A DNA stretch of 64,000 bases from Bacillus timonensis (GCA_020171895.1 JAIVAN010000003.1:1-64000), one strand, 5' to 3'. Positions 9,231 to 17,544 are shown, numbered from the stretch's first letter. Numbers and translations are program-made. Notes: generated by a model from the letters alone, not told the origin.

Positions 9231-9329
9231 ATGAAAAAAACGTATGAAGCTCCTCAAATTTTAGCAAGTCAAAAGATTGTATTCGAAACTGAAGCATCTG
9301 GAAAAAAAGAAAAAAAGAAAAAAAACTAG
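9231..9329 (+). CDS. RiPP-like precursor peptide with lysine-rich tail
   Basis: A 32-codon gene with RBS GGAGG eight bases before its ATG, the first gene of the operon. The N-terminal part, MKKTYEAPQILASQKIVFET, carries Y-x-x-P-x-I, matching the Y-x-x-P-x-L leader motif that PqqD-type (B1) recognition elements bind in lasso precursors. The last 11 residues are almost all Lys, with one Glu and a final Asn. Thr20 is placed like the conserved penultimate Thr of lasso leaders, which would make the core start at Ala22; this is inference. The core lacks the Gly1 and the Asp/Glu at 7-9 needed for a lasso ring. Ser23 would be its only hydroxyl residue and so the natural target of the operon's kinase. 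Confidence 0.75.
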   Translation: MKKTYEAPQILASQKIVFETEASGKKEKKKKN

Positions 9330-9364
9330 GTAATAATTGATTCGAAAGACGGGAGGACGAACCT

Positions 9365-10498
9365 ATGATCATGTCTATTGTTGAGAGGTTGTACACTAAG
9401 GAAGATTTTCTTGTAGGGAATGAAAATGAATACATAGGTTTGTTGAGTGATATAGAAGTGTTCGCTATAAAGTCACAAGTGTACCATCTTTTACAATCCC
9501 GAACACAAACTGAAAGTGTAACTAAATTTCTTACAACGCACCTGAAGGACTCCTATCAACGGGCATCCTATCAAAATTTAATGCTCAGACATGAGCTTGG
9601 TTCCCTCCTTGTTGCTTTTGAATCTGAATTTTTACCAGTTATTCCACTTAAAGGTGTGATTTTCTCTGAGTCATATTTTGGTGACTTTGCAGCACGGGGA
9701 ACAGCAGATTTGGATTTGTTAATTCGTCCATCTGATTTAAAAAAAGCCATTCATCTTGTTAAAGAATATGGTTTTCAGACAGAGGAAGCAGAAGATCTTA
9801 CGAATAACCATTGCACCTTTATTAAAAATGAAAATGGTCCATTACCTATATCAGTAGAATTACATTGGAACTTAGACAAAGAGTATTTTTCAGATTTAAA
9901 TCATGATACATTTTGGGAAAACTCAGAAGCTTATGCGGATTATAAGTATGTTCGTGTTTTATCCAAAAAGGATACCTTCTATTACACTTGTTTACATGCA
10001 GCAAGACATAAAATGGATTCACTAAAATATTTCATTGATTTAATTCAAATCATATCAAAGTTTCCCGCTGAAATTGATTTTACTGAACTAAGAAACAGGG
10101 CGAAACAGGACAAAACTTGGAGAAAAGTTAATGCTGTATTGACAATTCTTTATCGAGAATTTCAATTTTTACATGCTATTAAGCCGTATTCATTGCAAAC
10201 AAAATTTGTAATTTGGAGTAAATCTAGCGCTCGTAGGGCTCATACTGGAAGAAAAAATATAGAATACTATTTATATAAATTTTACTTTAATAAGTGTATT
10301 TTTGATTTGCCAAAACATTTATTTACTTCAATGAAGTGGTTTCACTACATATATCCTCCTAAGAATTATCTGAACTATTTTCTGGCAGAGGACAGCGATT
10401 GTAAATCAAAATGGTACTTACTAAAACAATATTACCTTTTTTATTTACAAAATCTACTAAAATATCAGAACAGAAAGAATCGGGAGGAAAGAATATGA
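9365..10498 (+). CDS. Nucleotidyltransferase-family peptide-tailoring enzyme (PsmN-like)
   Basis: A 377-residue member of the uncharacterised nucleotidyltransferase family (NTP_transf_5). The segment from residue about 97, PLKGVIFSESYFGDFAARGT, followed by ADLDLLI, gives the LKG-x(n)-R-x-x-x-D-x-D pattern with the two metal-binding aspartates. A downstream VELHWNL is also typical. Members next to lasso kinases, such as PsmN of the pseudomycoidin cluster, further decorate the phosphate placed by the kinase. Here it starts 36 bases after the precursor gene (RBS GGGAGG), and its TGA overlaps the ATG of the kinase gene. The likely role is modification of the phosphorylated peptide; the donor is unknown. 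Confidence 0.8.
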   Translation: MIMSIVERLYTKEDFLVGNENEYIGLLSDIEVFAIKSQVYHLLQSRTQTESVTKFLTTHLKDSYQRASYQNLMLRHELGSLLVAFESEFLPVIPLKGVIFSESYFGDFAARGTADLDLLIRPSDLKKAIHLVKEYGFQTEEAEDLTNNHCTFIKNENGPLPISVELHWNLDKEYFSDLNHDTFWENSEAYADYKYVRVLSKKDTFYYTCLHAARHKMDSLKYFIDLIQIISKFPAEIDFTELRNRAKQDKTWRKVNAVLTILYREFQFLHAIKPYSLQTKFVIWSKSSARRAHTGRKNIEYYLYKFYFNKCIFDLPKHLFTSMKWFHYIYPPKNYLNYFLAEDSDCKSKWYLLKQYYLFYLQNLLKYQNRKNREERI

Positions 10499-11286
10499 AA
10501 AGTTTATTCATTCAGATTGGTGATCATATCGTAATGGTCAAATCTACATCAAAGGAAGCAATGGAATTTGTAGCAAATGGCTTCAAAATTGTTCCTCCAG
10601 AGGACTTGTTGAATAAAACAGCATTTCTTGTCATTTCAATAGAATATGGTTACGGTTATCCTTTTAAAAATTTCGATGTAAGCATCAATAAGGATAACGG
10701 AACTGTTTTCTATAAAAGAGAAGATTATCTTATCAAGGTTGATCAAAATTATTCGAATGCAAGTCTATTTGTCTATAATGACTTTGCTTTAAAGCATGCC
10801 TTGATGAATCTTTATAGCGCATTTATTGTACATCATAATTGGGGTCTTCTTATTCATTCATCTTGTATGAAAGACAATGAAAAAGCGTTTTTGTTTACAG
10901 GTCATTCAGGTGCTGGAAAGTCAACAGTAGTTGAGCTCTCTAGTCCAAGAGTTATCTTATCTGATGAGGCTACCGTTGTGAAAATTTCAAATCACGGGGT
11001 AAAAGCATATGATTCACCATTTAGAAGTGATACGGTCTCATCATTCTCTGAAGGTCCTCTTGAACTAGGTGGAATTCAGCTTCTTGAACAATCACTTACT
11101 ATACAAAGATCAAGATTGACGAAGTCAGAGAGCATGATGAATATGCTTGATAAAATTTTTTATTGGGCCTATGACCCATTAGAAACTCAGAAATTATTTA
11201 ACTTAGTTTATCAGTTAATTGAGCTTGTTCCAGTTTATAACCTAAAGTTTCAAAAGAATAATGCTTTCTGGAAGGAGATTTCATAA
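10495..11286 (+). CDS. HPr-kinase-like peptide kinase (PadeK/PsmK-like)
   Basis: A 263-residue protein whose C-terminal half has the HprK P-loop FTGHSGAGKSTVVEL (about residues 137-151), then VILSDEATVV, the acidic metal-binding strand. The stretch LLIHSSCMKD before the P-loop is also HprK-like. In paeninodin and pseudomycoidin clusters such kinases phosphorylate a serine of the peptide. ATG 10495 (RBS GGGAGG) overlaps the previous stop codon by four bases, which implies translational coupling; an upstream ATG in the same frame at 10411 lies inside the nucleotidyltransferase gene and is rejected. The stop codon overlaps the next ATG by one base. Confidence 0.82.
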   Translation: MKSLFIQIGDHIVMVKSTSKEAMEFVANGFKIVPPEDLLNKTAFLVISIEYGYGYPFKNFDVSINKDNGTVFYKREDYLIKVDQNYSNASLFVYNDFALKHALMNLYSAFIVHHNWGLLIHSSCMKDNEKAFLFTGHSGAGKSTVVELSSPRVILSDEATVVKISNHGVKAYDSPFRSDTVSSFSEGPLELGGIQLLEQSLTIQRSRLTKSESMMNMLDKIFYWAYDPLETQKLFNLVYQLIELVPVYNLKFQKNNAFWKEIS

Positions 11287-11546
11287 TGAGTACTTACATT
11301 CGCAAAGAGGATATTGATGCAGTTGAAATGGATGGAAGCTGGATTATATTACATCCAGTGAATTATACAGTTACAAAACTGAATTCAATCGGAGGAGAAT
11401 GTTGGGCGCTTCTAAAAAATAGGCAATCAACGAAATCGTTAGTAGAAGAAATAAAGCGTCAATACGATGTTTCAACTAACGTGATTGAAACAGATATTGA
11501 AAATTTTTTAGAACAAATGCTAAATGCTGGTTTAATAACAAAATGA
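11286..11546 (+). CDS. PqqD-family peptide-binding protein (RiPP recognition element, B1-like)
   Basis: An 86-residue PqqD-fold protein: the beta hairpin GSWIILHPVNYTVTKLNSIG, then ECWALLK, then a helical part with VEEIKRQYDV and FLEQMLNAGLI. This is the winged-helix layout of the lasso B1/PqqD recognition element, which binds the leader peptide and delivers it to partner enzymes. It overlaps the kinase gene by one base and the peptidase gene by four, so the proteins are probably made in fixed ratio. It is expected to bind the Y-x-x-P leader encoded at 9231-9329. Confidence 0.85.
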   Translation: MSTYIRKEDIDAVEMDGSWIILHPVNYTVTKLNSIGGECWALLKNRQSTKSLVEEIKRQYDVSTNVIETDIENFLEQMLNAGLITK

Positions 11547-12019
11547 TTGTTCAGGCAAAGGTTCTAAAAAAAATGATCAAGACCAATGGGTATATCGAAA
11601 TACCTTCAATCGGATGTAGTATGTATCCGTTTATAAAAGAGGGGGATAGATGTACCTTTCAAGACGTAGATAAAACTCTCTATAAAAGAGGGGATGTATT
11701 ATTATTTGAATCAAGTGAAGGAGTGTTAACTGGTCATCGGTTTGTAAAGTCTCAAAAAAGAGATGATCTTTTGTGGATTATTTGTAAAGGAGACACAAAT
11801 CTATTTCCTGACTCTCCATTTCCTGAACACAAAATTATAGGTAAGCTTATTCGTATAAAAAAAACCAATAAAACGATTGACATGAACCAGCCTCTTATCA
11901 AAATCTATAACTTGTTTTTTACCAACATACGCCTTCTGTCAATCCTTGTACATCTTTACGTGTATAAAATCTTGAAGAAAAGGAACGAGGGAGTCAATGA
12001 ACACACTCGCTCATATTAA
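11543..12019 (+). CDS. S24/S26 (signal-peptidase-like) serine protease
   Basis: A 158-residue protein with IPSIGCSMYPFIKEGD near residue 20, matching the signal-peptidase/LexA G-x-S-M-x-P box with the nucleophile Ser. TGHRFVKS further on resembles the T-H-R-V/I box of SipW-type (Ser-His) signal peptidases. A hydrophobic stretch near residues 123-143 could anchor it in the membrane. It takes the place that the transglutaminase-like leader protease (B2) holds in lasso clusters, so leader removal is the obvious suggestion. ATG overlaps the PqqD stop codon by four bases; the 3' end overlaps the ABC gene by 23 bases. Confidence 0.75.
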   Translation: MIVQAKVLKKMIKTNGYIEIPSIGCSMYPFIKEGDRCTFQDVDKTLYKRGDVLLFESSEGVLTGHRFVKSQKRDDLLWIICKGDTNLFPDSPFPEHKIIGKLIRIKKTNKTIDMNQPLIKIYNLFFTNIRLLSILVHLYVYKILKKRNEGVNEHTRSY

Positions 12020-13772
12020 AAGAATACTTGAAATAGGTGATATGAAAGGGTCATTACTGTTTCTTTTCCCTTTTATAAAAAAATATTGGAAAAGCTACAG
12101 CTTTCTTCTTTTTATATTACTATTTGATATATTCTTAATCATTTTATTTGCTTGGCTCATGCAACATATTACGGATCATGCTGTTCAGGGGAATTTTAAA
12201 GGGTTAAAATCACTATTTGTAATAGGGATCGGTGCACTTGTTATTAGTGGAGTCATAGATTATTTCGATACTTATTTAAGAACGTATACCGTCAGTCAAG
12301 TTAAGAAAGATTTGCGGTTAGATATGTTTCGTCAATTTTTGTCCATTCCTTACGAAGTATTTTCGAAGAATCATTCTGGAAAGTTATTATCCCACATTAC
12401 CAACGATATCGATAAAATCAACGGTGCAGTTGGAAGTGTTTTTCTTAATCTAATTAGACTCCCCATTCTTATTCTTTCAGTTTTTTCATACTTAATAACA
12501 CTCAACTGGCAGTTGTCCTTATTATTTATTATTTTAGCGCCTATTACTTTGGTTTCGGGTCTGTTTTTCGGTAAACTCATGCGAGATCGAAATCGAGTTA
12601 TTCACGATAAAGTTGAGAGGCTTCACATTACATTAAATGATAGTTTTGCAGGAAATCTTGTTCTGCGCGTATTTAATCTTGAGCATCATTTCTTAAAGAG
12701 ATATAAAAAGATCTCTAATGGATTACTAGAGATGGAATTAAAAGAAGCTTCTATGCGAGGATGGTTTAATTCCTCTGCAAATCTTGCCGGGACAATGTCT
12801 AACTTTATTACATTGGGGATTGGCGCTTTTTTGGTGTCCAATGGTCAAATTTCAGTAGGGATACTGCTTGCATTTGTTAGCCTCATGCAGCACCTTGTCT
12901 ATCCTTTAACAGACTTAGCAAGTGATTGGGGAGCTTTTCAACGATCAATAGCTGCTGTTGATCGAATAAAAACAGCCATGGAAAATAAGCCAGAGTTGAG
13001 CATCATAGACAATTCCTATACTCCTAGTAAACTTTTACAGAAGATAGAATTTGATAATGTGCATTTTCAGTATTCTGAAGATGTCAATTTGTTTAAGAAC
13101 TTCTCTCTAACCATTCCGGCTGGTAAAGTAACGGCCTTAGTTGGTCCGAGTGGAGGAGGAAAGAGTACATTGTTACATCTCCTTCAGAGGGTATATCAAG
13201 TGCAAGCAGGAAGGATATTTTTCGATGAAAGAGATGCTGAAACATTCACTGTTTGGCAGCTAAGAAACTATTTTTCTTATGTGCCACAAGAAAACTTTCT
13301 TTTTAGTGGAACAATTGCAGACAATATTTTGCTTGGAAAACTTAACGCTAGCAAAGAAGAGATGATAGAAGCGGCTAAAAAGGCTAATGCTCATAGCTTC
13401 ATCATGCAGTTGAAGGATGGTTATGATACTGAAGTCGGTGAAAGGGGATCGAGGTTATCAGGTGGACAGAAGCAAAGGATTGCTATTGCAAGAGCAATAT
13501 TAAGAGATTCGCCAATTTTACTTTTAGATGAGGCCACTTCAGCATTAGATAATGAATCAGAAAGACTTATTCAAGAGGCTTTAGAGCGACTTATGATCGG
13601 AAGGACTACCGTTATCATTGCGCATCGTTTAACAACTATTCAAAAAGCTGACCATATTGTTGTTATTAATCAAGGAGAAGTAATTGAGCAGGGGTCTCAC
13701 AAGGAACTCTTACAATCTGGAAATTTGTATGCAAAATTATATAATAAAATCCCAATAAAAGTAGCTCAGTAA
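11997..13772 (+). CDS. ABC exporter with fused permease and ATPase
   Basis: A 591-residue half-transporter: six membrane helices in about residues 30-310, then an ATPase with Walker A VGPSGGGKST, signature LSGGQKQRIAIARA, Walker B ILLLDEATSALD and the switch His in IIAHRLTT. There is no N-terminal C39 peptidase domain, so maturation must be done by another enzyme. It resembles lasso exporters of the D type and would secrete the finished peptide, possibly also giving immunity. RBS GAGGGA precedes the ATG. A terminator follows, closing the operon. Confidence 0.88.
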   Translation: MNTLAHIKRILEIGDMKGSLLFLFPFIKKYWKSYSFLLFILLFDIFLIILFAWLMQHITDHAVQGNFKGLKSLFVIGIGALVISGVIDYFDTYLRTYTVSQVKKDLRLDMFRQFLSIPYEVFSKNHSGKLLSHITNDIDKINGAVGSVFLNLIRLPILILSVFSYLITLNWQLSLLFIILAPITLVSGLFFGKLMRDRNRVIHDKVERLHITLNDSFAGNLVLRVFNLEHHFLKRYKKISNGLLEMELKEASMRGWFNSSANLAGTMSNFITLGIGAFLVSNGQISVGILLAFVSLMQHLVYPLTDLASDWGAFQRSIAAVDRIKTAMENKPELSIIDNSYTPSKLLQKIEFDNVHFQYSEDVNLFKNFSLTIPAGKVTALVGPSGGGKSTLLHLLQRVYQVQAGRIFFDERDAETFTVWQLRNYFSYVPQENFLFSGTIADNILLGKLNASKEEMIEAAKKANAHSFIMQLKDGYDTEVGERGSRLSGGQKQRIAIARAILRDSPILLLDEATSALDNESERLIQEALERLMIGRTTVIIAHRLTTIQKADHIVVINQGEVIEQGSHKELLQSGNLYAKLYNKIPIKVAQ

Positions 13773-13810
13773 AACCTAGAATGTTCTAGTTAAGTACAAT
13801 ATAAATTAAT

Positions 13811-13842
13811 GAGGGGGTTCCAATTGCAGGAACCTCTTTTCC
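13811..13842 (+). terminator. Terminator closing the peptide operon
   Basis: GGTTCC / GGAACC stem extended by GAG/CTC, with loop AATTGCA, followed by TTTTCC. It lies about 40 bases after the ABC gene. Confidence 0.7.
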
Positions 13843-14267
13843 TATTTGCTAATCGAAAAAAATAAGAAAACTAGTCATTAGAAAAAATTAATCATTACAC
13901 TCAATATGCAAGTCAGTTCATACTATTTCTATTTAAGAAGCGATTGATGAAACCATCTGCTTTAGAAATAGCTCCTATTTATTATATTATTCTAATTTTT
14001 TTATTTATTGTATAATATTCCTATAACTCCGGTTTTTTAAACTCTGTTACAGGATCTAACTTTTCGAGTGGCGCCTATTGGGACTCCTAGCCAGCGCCTG
14101 TGGTTTCGGGACATAGCGCATCTCCTGTATTAAACAGTCTTTTAAATTCTAGTCATCATTCTATAATACTATGAACAAACCGCTCATTTTCATAACAGAT
14201 GGTGCGGGATTCAGTTCATCTTTAACGATTAAAATCTTTTACGAAGAAAAATAAGGAGTGTGATGAT
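13843..14267. other. AT-rich gene-free stretch with a decayed repeat copy
   Basis: About 425 bases without a convincing frame on either strand. The first 190 bases are very AT-rich. The stretch at 14065-14126 is a degraded minus-strand copy of the interspersed repeat. Nothing else is recognised. Confidence 0.6.
14065..14126 (-). repeat. Decayed core of the interspersed GC-rich repeat
   Basis: On the minus strand it reads GAGATGCGCTATG, then AAACCACAGGCGC, GGCTAGGAG and AGGCGCCAC. It follows the order of the full copies (GAGATGCGC, GACCCCACAGGC, GCCGAGGAGG, GGCGCC) with many changes. Confidence 0.55.
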
Positions 14268-14819
14268 TTGAGATTTCGACTACCAATATTCGTTTCCCTC
14301 TTACTCTTCATATCAGCATGTACGACAGAAAAAAATTACATAGAAGATTTTTATCAGAATGTTCCCCAACAAGAATCTACATTCATCCTACATGAGCTCA
14401 AGTTAAAAAATGGAATTCTCCTTTTATATCAAGATAAGACGGGGTATCGTCAGGCGTTTTATTCAAAAGGTAAGCAAGTTTGGTCACTGACTGCCAATGC
14501 TGAACTTAAGCCGTCTGATGGAATCAGCTGGCTGATGAACAACGATCCTACTATTCCTCTTGCGATGTTTGGAGGAGTATTAACGGACGATCAAATTCAA
14601 AAGGTTGTCGTTAAGCAGAAAACTCTCGTGCAAGAAGCTAGTATTTTAGATTCGGGTAAAGGATATCGTGTATGGTATGCGTTGTTTGATAGATTGGAAA
14701 ACCCTTCCCCAGGTGAACCCGATCCATTAAAGATTGAAGCTTTTGATTTGGAAGGTGACATACTCTGGAAAAATGGTGTTTATGAAGATGGACTTTTTAG
14801 CGGTAGAACCGATAAATGA
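14268..14819 (+). CDS. Putative lipoprotein of unknown function
   Basis: A 183-residue protein starting at TTG 14268 with AAGGAG nine bases upstream. The signal peptide ends in the lipobox LFISAC (Cys about residue 18), so the mature protein should be lipid-anchored on the outer face of the membrane. The rest is a soluble alpha/beta domain with no motif that I recognise. The stop TGA is followed in the same frame by a further 64 open codons (next entry). Confidence 0.7.
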   Translation: MRFRLPIFVSLLLFISACTTEKNYIEDFYQNVPQQESTFILHELKLKNGILLLYQDKTGYRQAFYSKGKQVWSLTANAELKPSDGISWLMNNDPTIPLAMFGGVLTDDQIQKVVVKQKTLVQEASILDSGKGYRVWYALFDRLENPSPGEPDPLKIEAFDLEGDILWKNGVYEDGLFSGRTDK

Positions 14820-15014
14820 TTAAAACAACTTCAAGCTGTACAACACTACTTGATTGTTGGAATTGTCATGCTTGGTCTTTCTTTTGTCAAGATGATTTCA
14901 CCTCTCATTGTAGTAAATATTTTTGGCATTACATTGTGTATTTGTGGTGGTGTTCAATTTTTAACGAAAATAAAGAATGGTAGAGATTTCAAATATGAGA
15001 GAAAAATGCATTAG
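14820..15014 (+). other. Open frame for a small two-helix membrane protein without a clear start
   Basis: Sixty-four codons in the same frame as, and directly after, the TGA of the lipoprotein gene. The translation has two strongly hydrophobic stretches (LIVGIVMLGLSFVKMISPLI and VVNIFGITLCICG) and a basic tail, a plausible small membrane protein. No ATG or ribosome binding site fits; TTG 14850 is possible but has no Shine-Dalgarno sequence. An ATG one base out of frame at 14816 suggests a frameshifted start. It is probably a damaged gene. Confidence 0.35.
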
Positions 15015-15076
15015 AATGGATTCGTTTTGAGCTCTCTTCCAACGTGACGATCAGAAAGCTAGGAGGTGAGTTTGGG

Positions 15077-15676
15077 GTGAAGAAAATAAATGTGAAGCAT
15101 GTAAAAGAGAGGTTTGCGTTCATTAACAGCACCATTTATTTTGACGAAAAAGAGTATCTTCGTGAGAAAACGAGTGATTCTTCTATGATAAGCGACTTAA
15201 TAAATCATACCGAATCATACTTAAATGAAGATACAACGTTATCAATGGAAGACTTGTTTTTCTTATATGGTATGCTTGGTAACCTATATCGAATCGTGAA
15301 TCAGCCTATTAAGGCTATCGATATTCTTGAAAAGTGTATGGTGATGGCTAAGGATGATGCAGCAAAAAAAATCGTGACACTCATTCGCTTAGGAGAGGCG
15401 TTAAAGTACAAGGGAGAACATGAAAAAGCCCTTCACCATTTTGACGAAGCCATTTCCCTTTGTAGACAGAATCAAGTCAACTCGTACATGGATTTTGCCC
15501 TCCAGCATAAAGGCAAATGTTTGATTGAAATTGGCATGTTCAATGAAGCGGAACAGTGTTTAAAAAGTGCTCTACATATACGTATGGTGAAAAGAAATGA
15601 TTCACTAATTTCTTCTACGAAAGCGGCCATTCGATTGATAGGGAAAATATTAGCTGATAAGGAAAGAAGTAACTAA
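15077..15676 (+). CDS. Tetratricopeptide-repeat protein
   Basis: A 199-residue helical protein. GTG 15077 is preferred because AGGAGG lies ten bases upstream. TPR units are visible around residues 60-175: IKAIDILEKCMVMAKDD, then EALKYKGEHEKALHHFDEAI and GKCLIEIGMFNEAEQCLKSA, each with the small and aromatic residues typical of the repeat. There is no DNA-binding domain, so it is not a complete Rap-type regulator. Its role is probably protein-protein interaction; the partner is unknown. Confidence 0.75.
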   Translation: MKKINVKHVKERFAFINSTIYFDEKEYLREKTSDSSMISDLINHTESYLNEDTTLSMEDLFFLYGMLGNLYRIVNQPIKAIDILEKCMVMAKDDAAKKIVTLIRLGEALKYKGEHEKALHHFDEAISLCRQNQVNSYMDFALQHKGKCLIEIGMFNEAEQCLKSALHIRMVKRNDSLISSTKAAIRLIGKILADKERSN

Positions 15677-15789
15677 TGGTAGGAGAATATTCTAATCAAA
15701 ATGTAATTCTTGTTCGAATGTGTCTGGAATGTTGAAAAAAGAAAGATTGTAACATAAGTGTAAATCATCATTTTTTGGAGGATTATTTA

Positions 15790-16086
15790 ATGGACTATCT
15801 ATTACTAATCACTGCTATTATTGTTTTGTTATTCAGCTTGAGAAAAATTTCGATGATTAAATACTCTAAAGAGCACTCTGTTTTAAAAGAGGCCAAACTA
15901 AATGCACTTTCGATGGTATGGGGTGTATTCGTCATTTCAGCAATAATATTTATCCCTTATCAAGTTTGGGGGTTAACGGGGGGTTCTCATGATTGGGATG
16001 GAGCTTACACTGTAGGCCTAACTGCTCTTTTAACAGTAGCTGTTAGTTTTGTTTTTTATCATAAAATTTCGTTGAAATCGAACTAA
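15790..16086 (+). CDS. Small membrane protein, three helices
   Basis: A 98-residue protein starting at ATG 15790, with GGAGG 11 bases upstream; the frame upstream begins in the ribosome binding site. Hydrophobic segments lie at about residues 3-20, 44-62 and 75-92. No family was recognised. Confidence 0.65.
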   Translation: MDYLLLITAIIVLLFSLRKISMIKYSKEHSVLKEAKLNALSMVWGVFVISAIIFIPYQVWGLTGGSHDWDGAYTVGLTALLTVAVSFVFYHKISLKSN

Positions 16087-16115
16087 CGGGTGCGTATCTA
16101 ATGGGAGAGAATCTA

Positions 16116-16589
16116 ATGAAGTTAGGGAATCCAATAGCAAGAGGAAATACAGCAATTATATATGTTTGGGAAAACAAATTTGTTAAAGTCTTTAAAGATA
16201 CTTTGCCAGAAACGGAGGCCTTAAACGAAGCAAATAAACAAAGATATGCTTTTTCATGCGGACTTCCTGTACCAGAGATTATAGATGTTACTAAGATAAA
16301 TGGTAAACAAGCAATCATAATGGAATATGTAAAGGGAGAGACATTAGGAGATTTATTGTTCAAAGATAAAGTTCATGCAGAATATTACATAAATCTTTCG
16401 GTCAAAAAGCAACTTGAAATACATAGAATTATTCCCAATGTAATTGAAGGAATGTTTGATAGATTATACCGTCAAATTAAGACTGTGAAAAAATTAGATG
16501 ACAGACAAAAAAAAATAGAAGTTGCCAATGACAACTCTTTTATCTTCGGCTATATACGGGGAGCATATAAACATATTTCTGGACTTTAG
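16116..16589 (+). pseudogene. C-terminally truncated aminoglycoside-phosphotransferase-like kinase
   Basis: The first 130 or so residues show the N-lobe of an APH/choline-kinase-like protein: PIARGNTAIIYVWENKFVKV (glycine loop and ATP Lys), then LPVPEIIDV and IIMEYVKGETLGDLL (hinge). The frame ends after 157 codons, before the catalytic H-G-D-x-x-x-x-N loop and the metal-binding D that the roughly 260-residue family needs. The last 15 residues do not resemble the family. It cannot be an active kinase, so I call it a 3'-truncated gene. Confidence 0.65.
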
Positions 16590-16704
16590 GTTTATGGAGC
16601 ACCAACTTTATTTTTTTTAAAAAAATTATAAACAATAACAGTACCTGTATAAAAAAATAAATCATGTGTAATACACTTGCAAAATAGAACAAAGGGGAAA
16701 GAGA

Positions 16705-17487
16705 ATGAAACAGATAATTATTTGGGTGATTGGAGCAATCTTTCTGAATGGATGTGTAGCTCAAGAGAATAAAATTATTCAAGGAACAAACGAAGTCGCA
16801 ACATCTGAGGTTGCTGAAAACACAGTTGCGATAGAAGTGCTTGAGAAATCGTTAGATGAGATGGAGAAGTCAAAAAGTGTTGGAGTACAATCAAGAATAA
16901 AAATTACGACAGAAGTAGACGGATTAAAAACTCATACGAATATGGAAAAAATGCTCCAAGTGGTGTCTGTGCCGGAAGAAACGTTTTACTATAGTCATAA
17001 GGTAGATCGAACGAAGACAGATGTATATTATGACGGAGAATGGATTTATTTAAAGGAAGGGGATGAATGGATAAAACTAGCAAGTTCCTATTTAGAAGAA
17101 CTTGAAGGTATAAGGAATGAGGTTGATCATTTAAAATTATTTGCTTCATATGAGAAGGACATTTCATTAACGGAAGAAGAGAGCCATTACTCTCTTATAC
17201 TTTCAACTGAAGAAGGATTGGAAGCATTAGAAGAATTGATTGTGGGGGAACTAGGAATAGAAGGAGTAAATGTGGAAATTGTCTCCTATCGAGCAGATGT
17301 GAAGATTGAAAAGGAAACCAATAAATTGACAAGTTTTTTGATGGAAGCTGTAATGAAGATATCCGATGGAAGTATGAGTGGCGAGGCTACGGTGAAAGGA
17401 TTAAGTGATTATATATATAATGAACTTGATGCAATTGTAGTACCCGAATACATAAAAACCGAAGCTGTGGAAATGGAATTAGAATAA
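16705..17487 (+). CDS. DUF6612-like lipoprotein
   Basis: A 260-residue secreted protein. The signal peptide ends in the lipobox IFLNGC (Cys17). The mature part is acidic, with the pattern of LolA-like DUF6612 proteins: an initial helix LEKSLDEMEKSKSVGVQSRI, then antiparallel strands that include TKTDVYYDGEWIYLKEGDEW. The lipoprotein at 28891 has the same plan and is probably a distant paralogue. It is likely anchored on the cell surface; the ligand is unknown. RBS AAAGGGGAAAGAG precedes the ATG. Confidence 0.65.
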   Translation: MKQIIIWVIGAIFLNGCVAQENKIIQGTNEVATSEVAENTVAIEVLEKSLDEMEKSKSVGVQSRIKITTEVDGLKTHTNMEKMLQVVSVPEETFYYSHKVDRTKTDVYYDGEWIYLKEGDEWIKLASSYLEELEGIRNEVDHLKLFASYEKDISLTEEESHYSLILSTEEGLEALEELIVGELGIEGVNVEIVSYRADVKIEKETNKLTSFLMEAVMKISDGSMSGEATVKGLSDYIYNELDAIVVPEYIKTEAVEMELE

Positions 17488-17544
17488 TAGATTATATGGA
17501 TAACGAACACCTCTAACGAAGGTTAGCACACCTATTTCCATGTG

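Noticed and set aside
9231-13772. Calling the peptide operon a lasso peptide cluster
   Set aside because: No transglutaminase-like protease or asparagine-synthetase-like cyclase is present, and the core has no Gly1 or ring Asp/Glu. Only the tailoring and recognition genes are shared.
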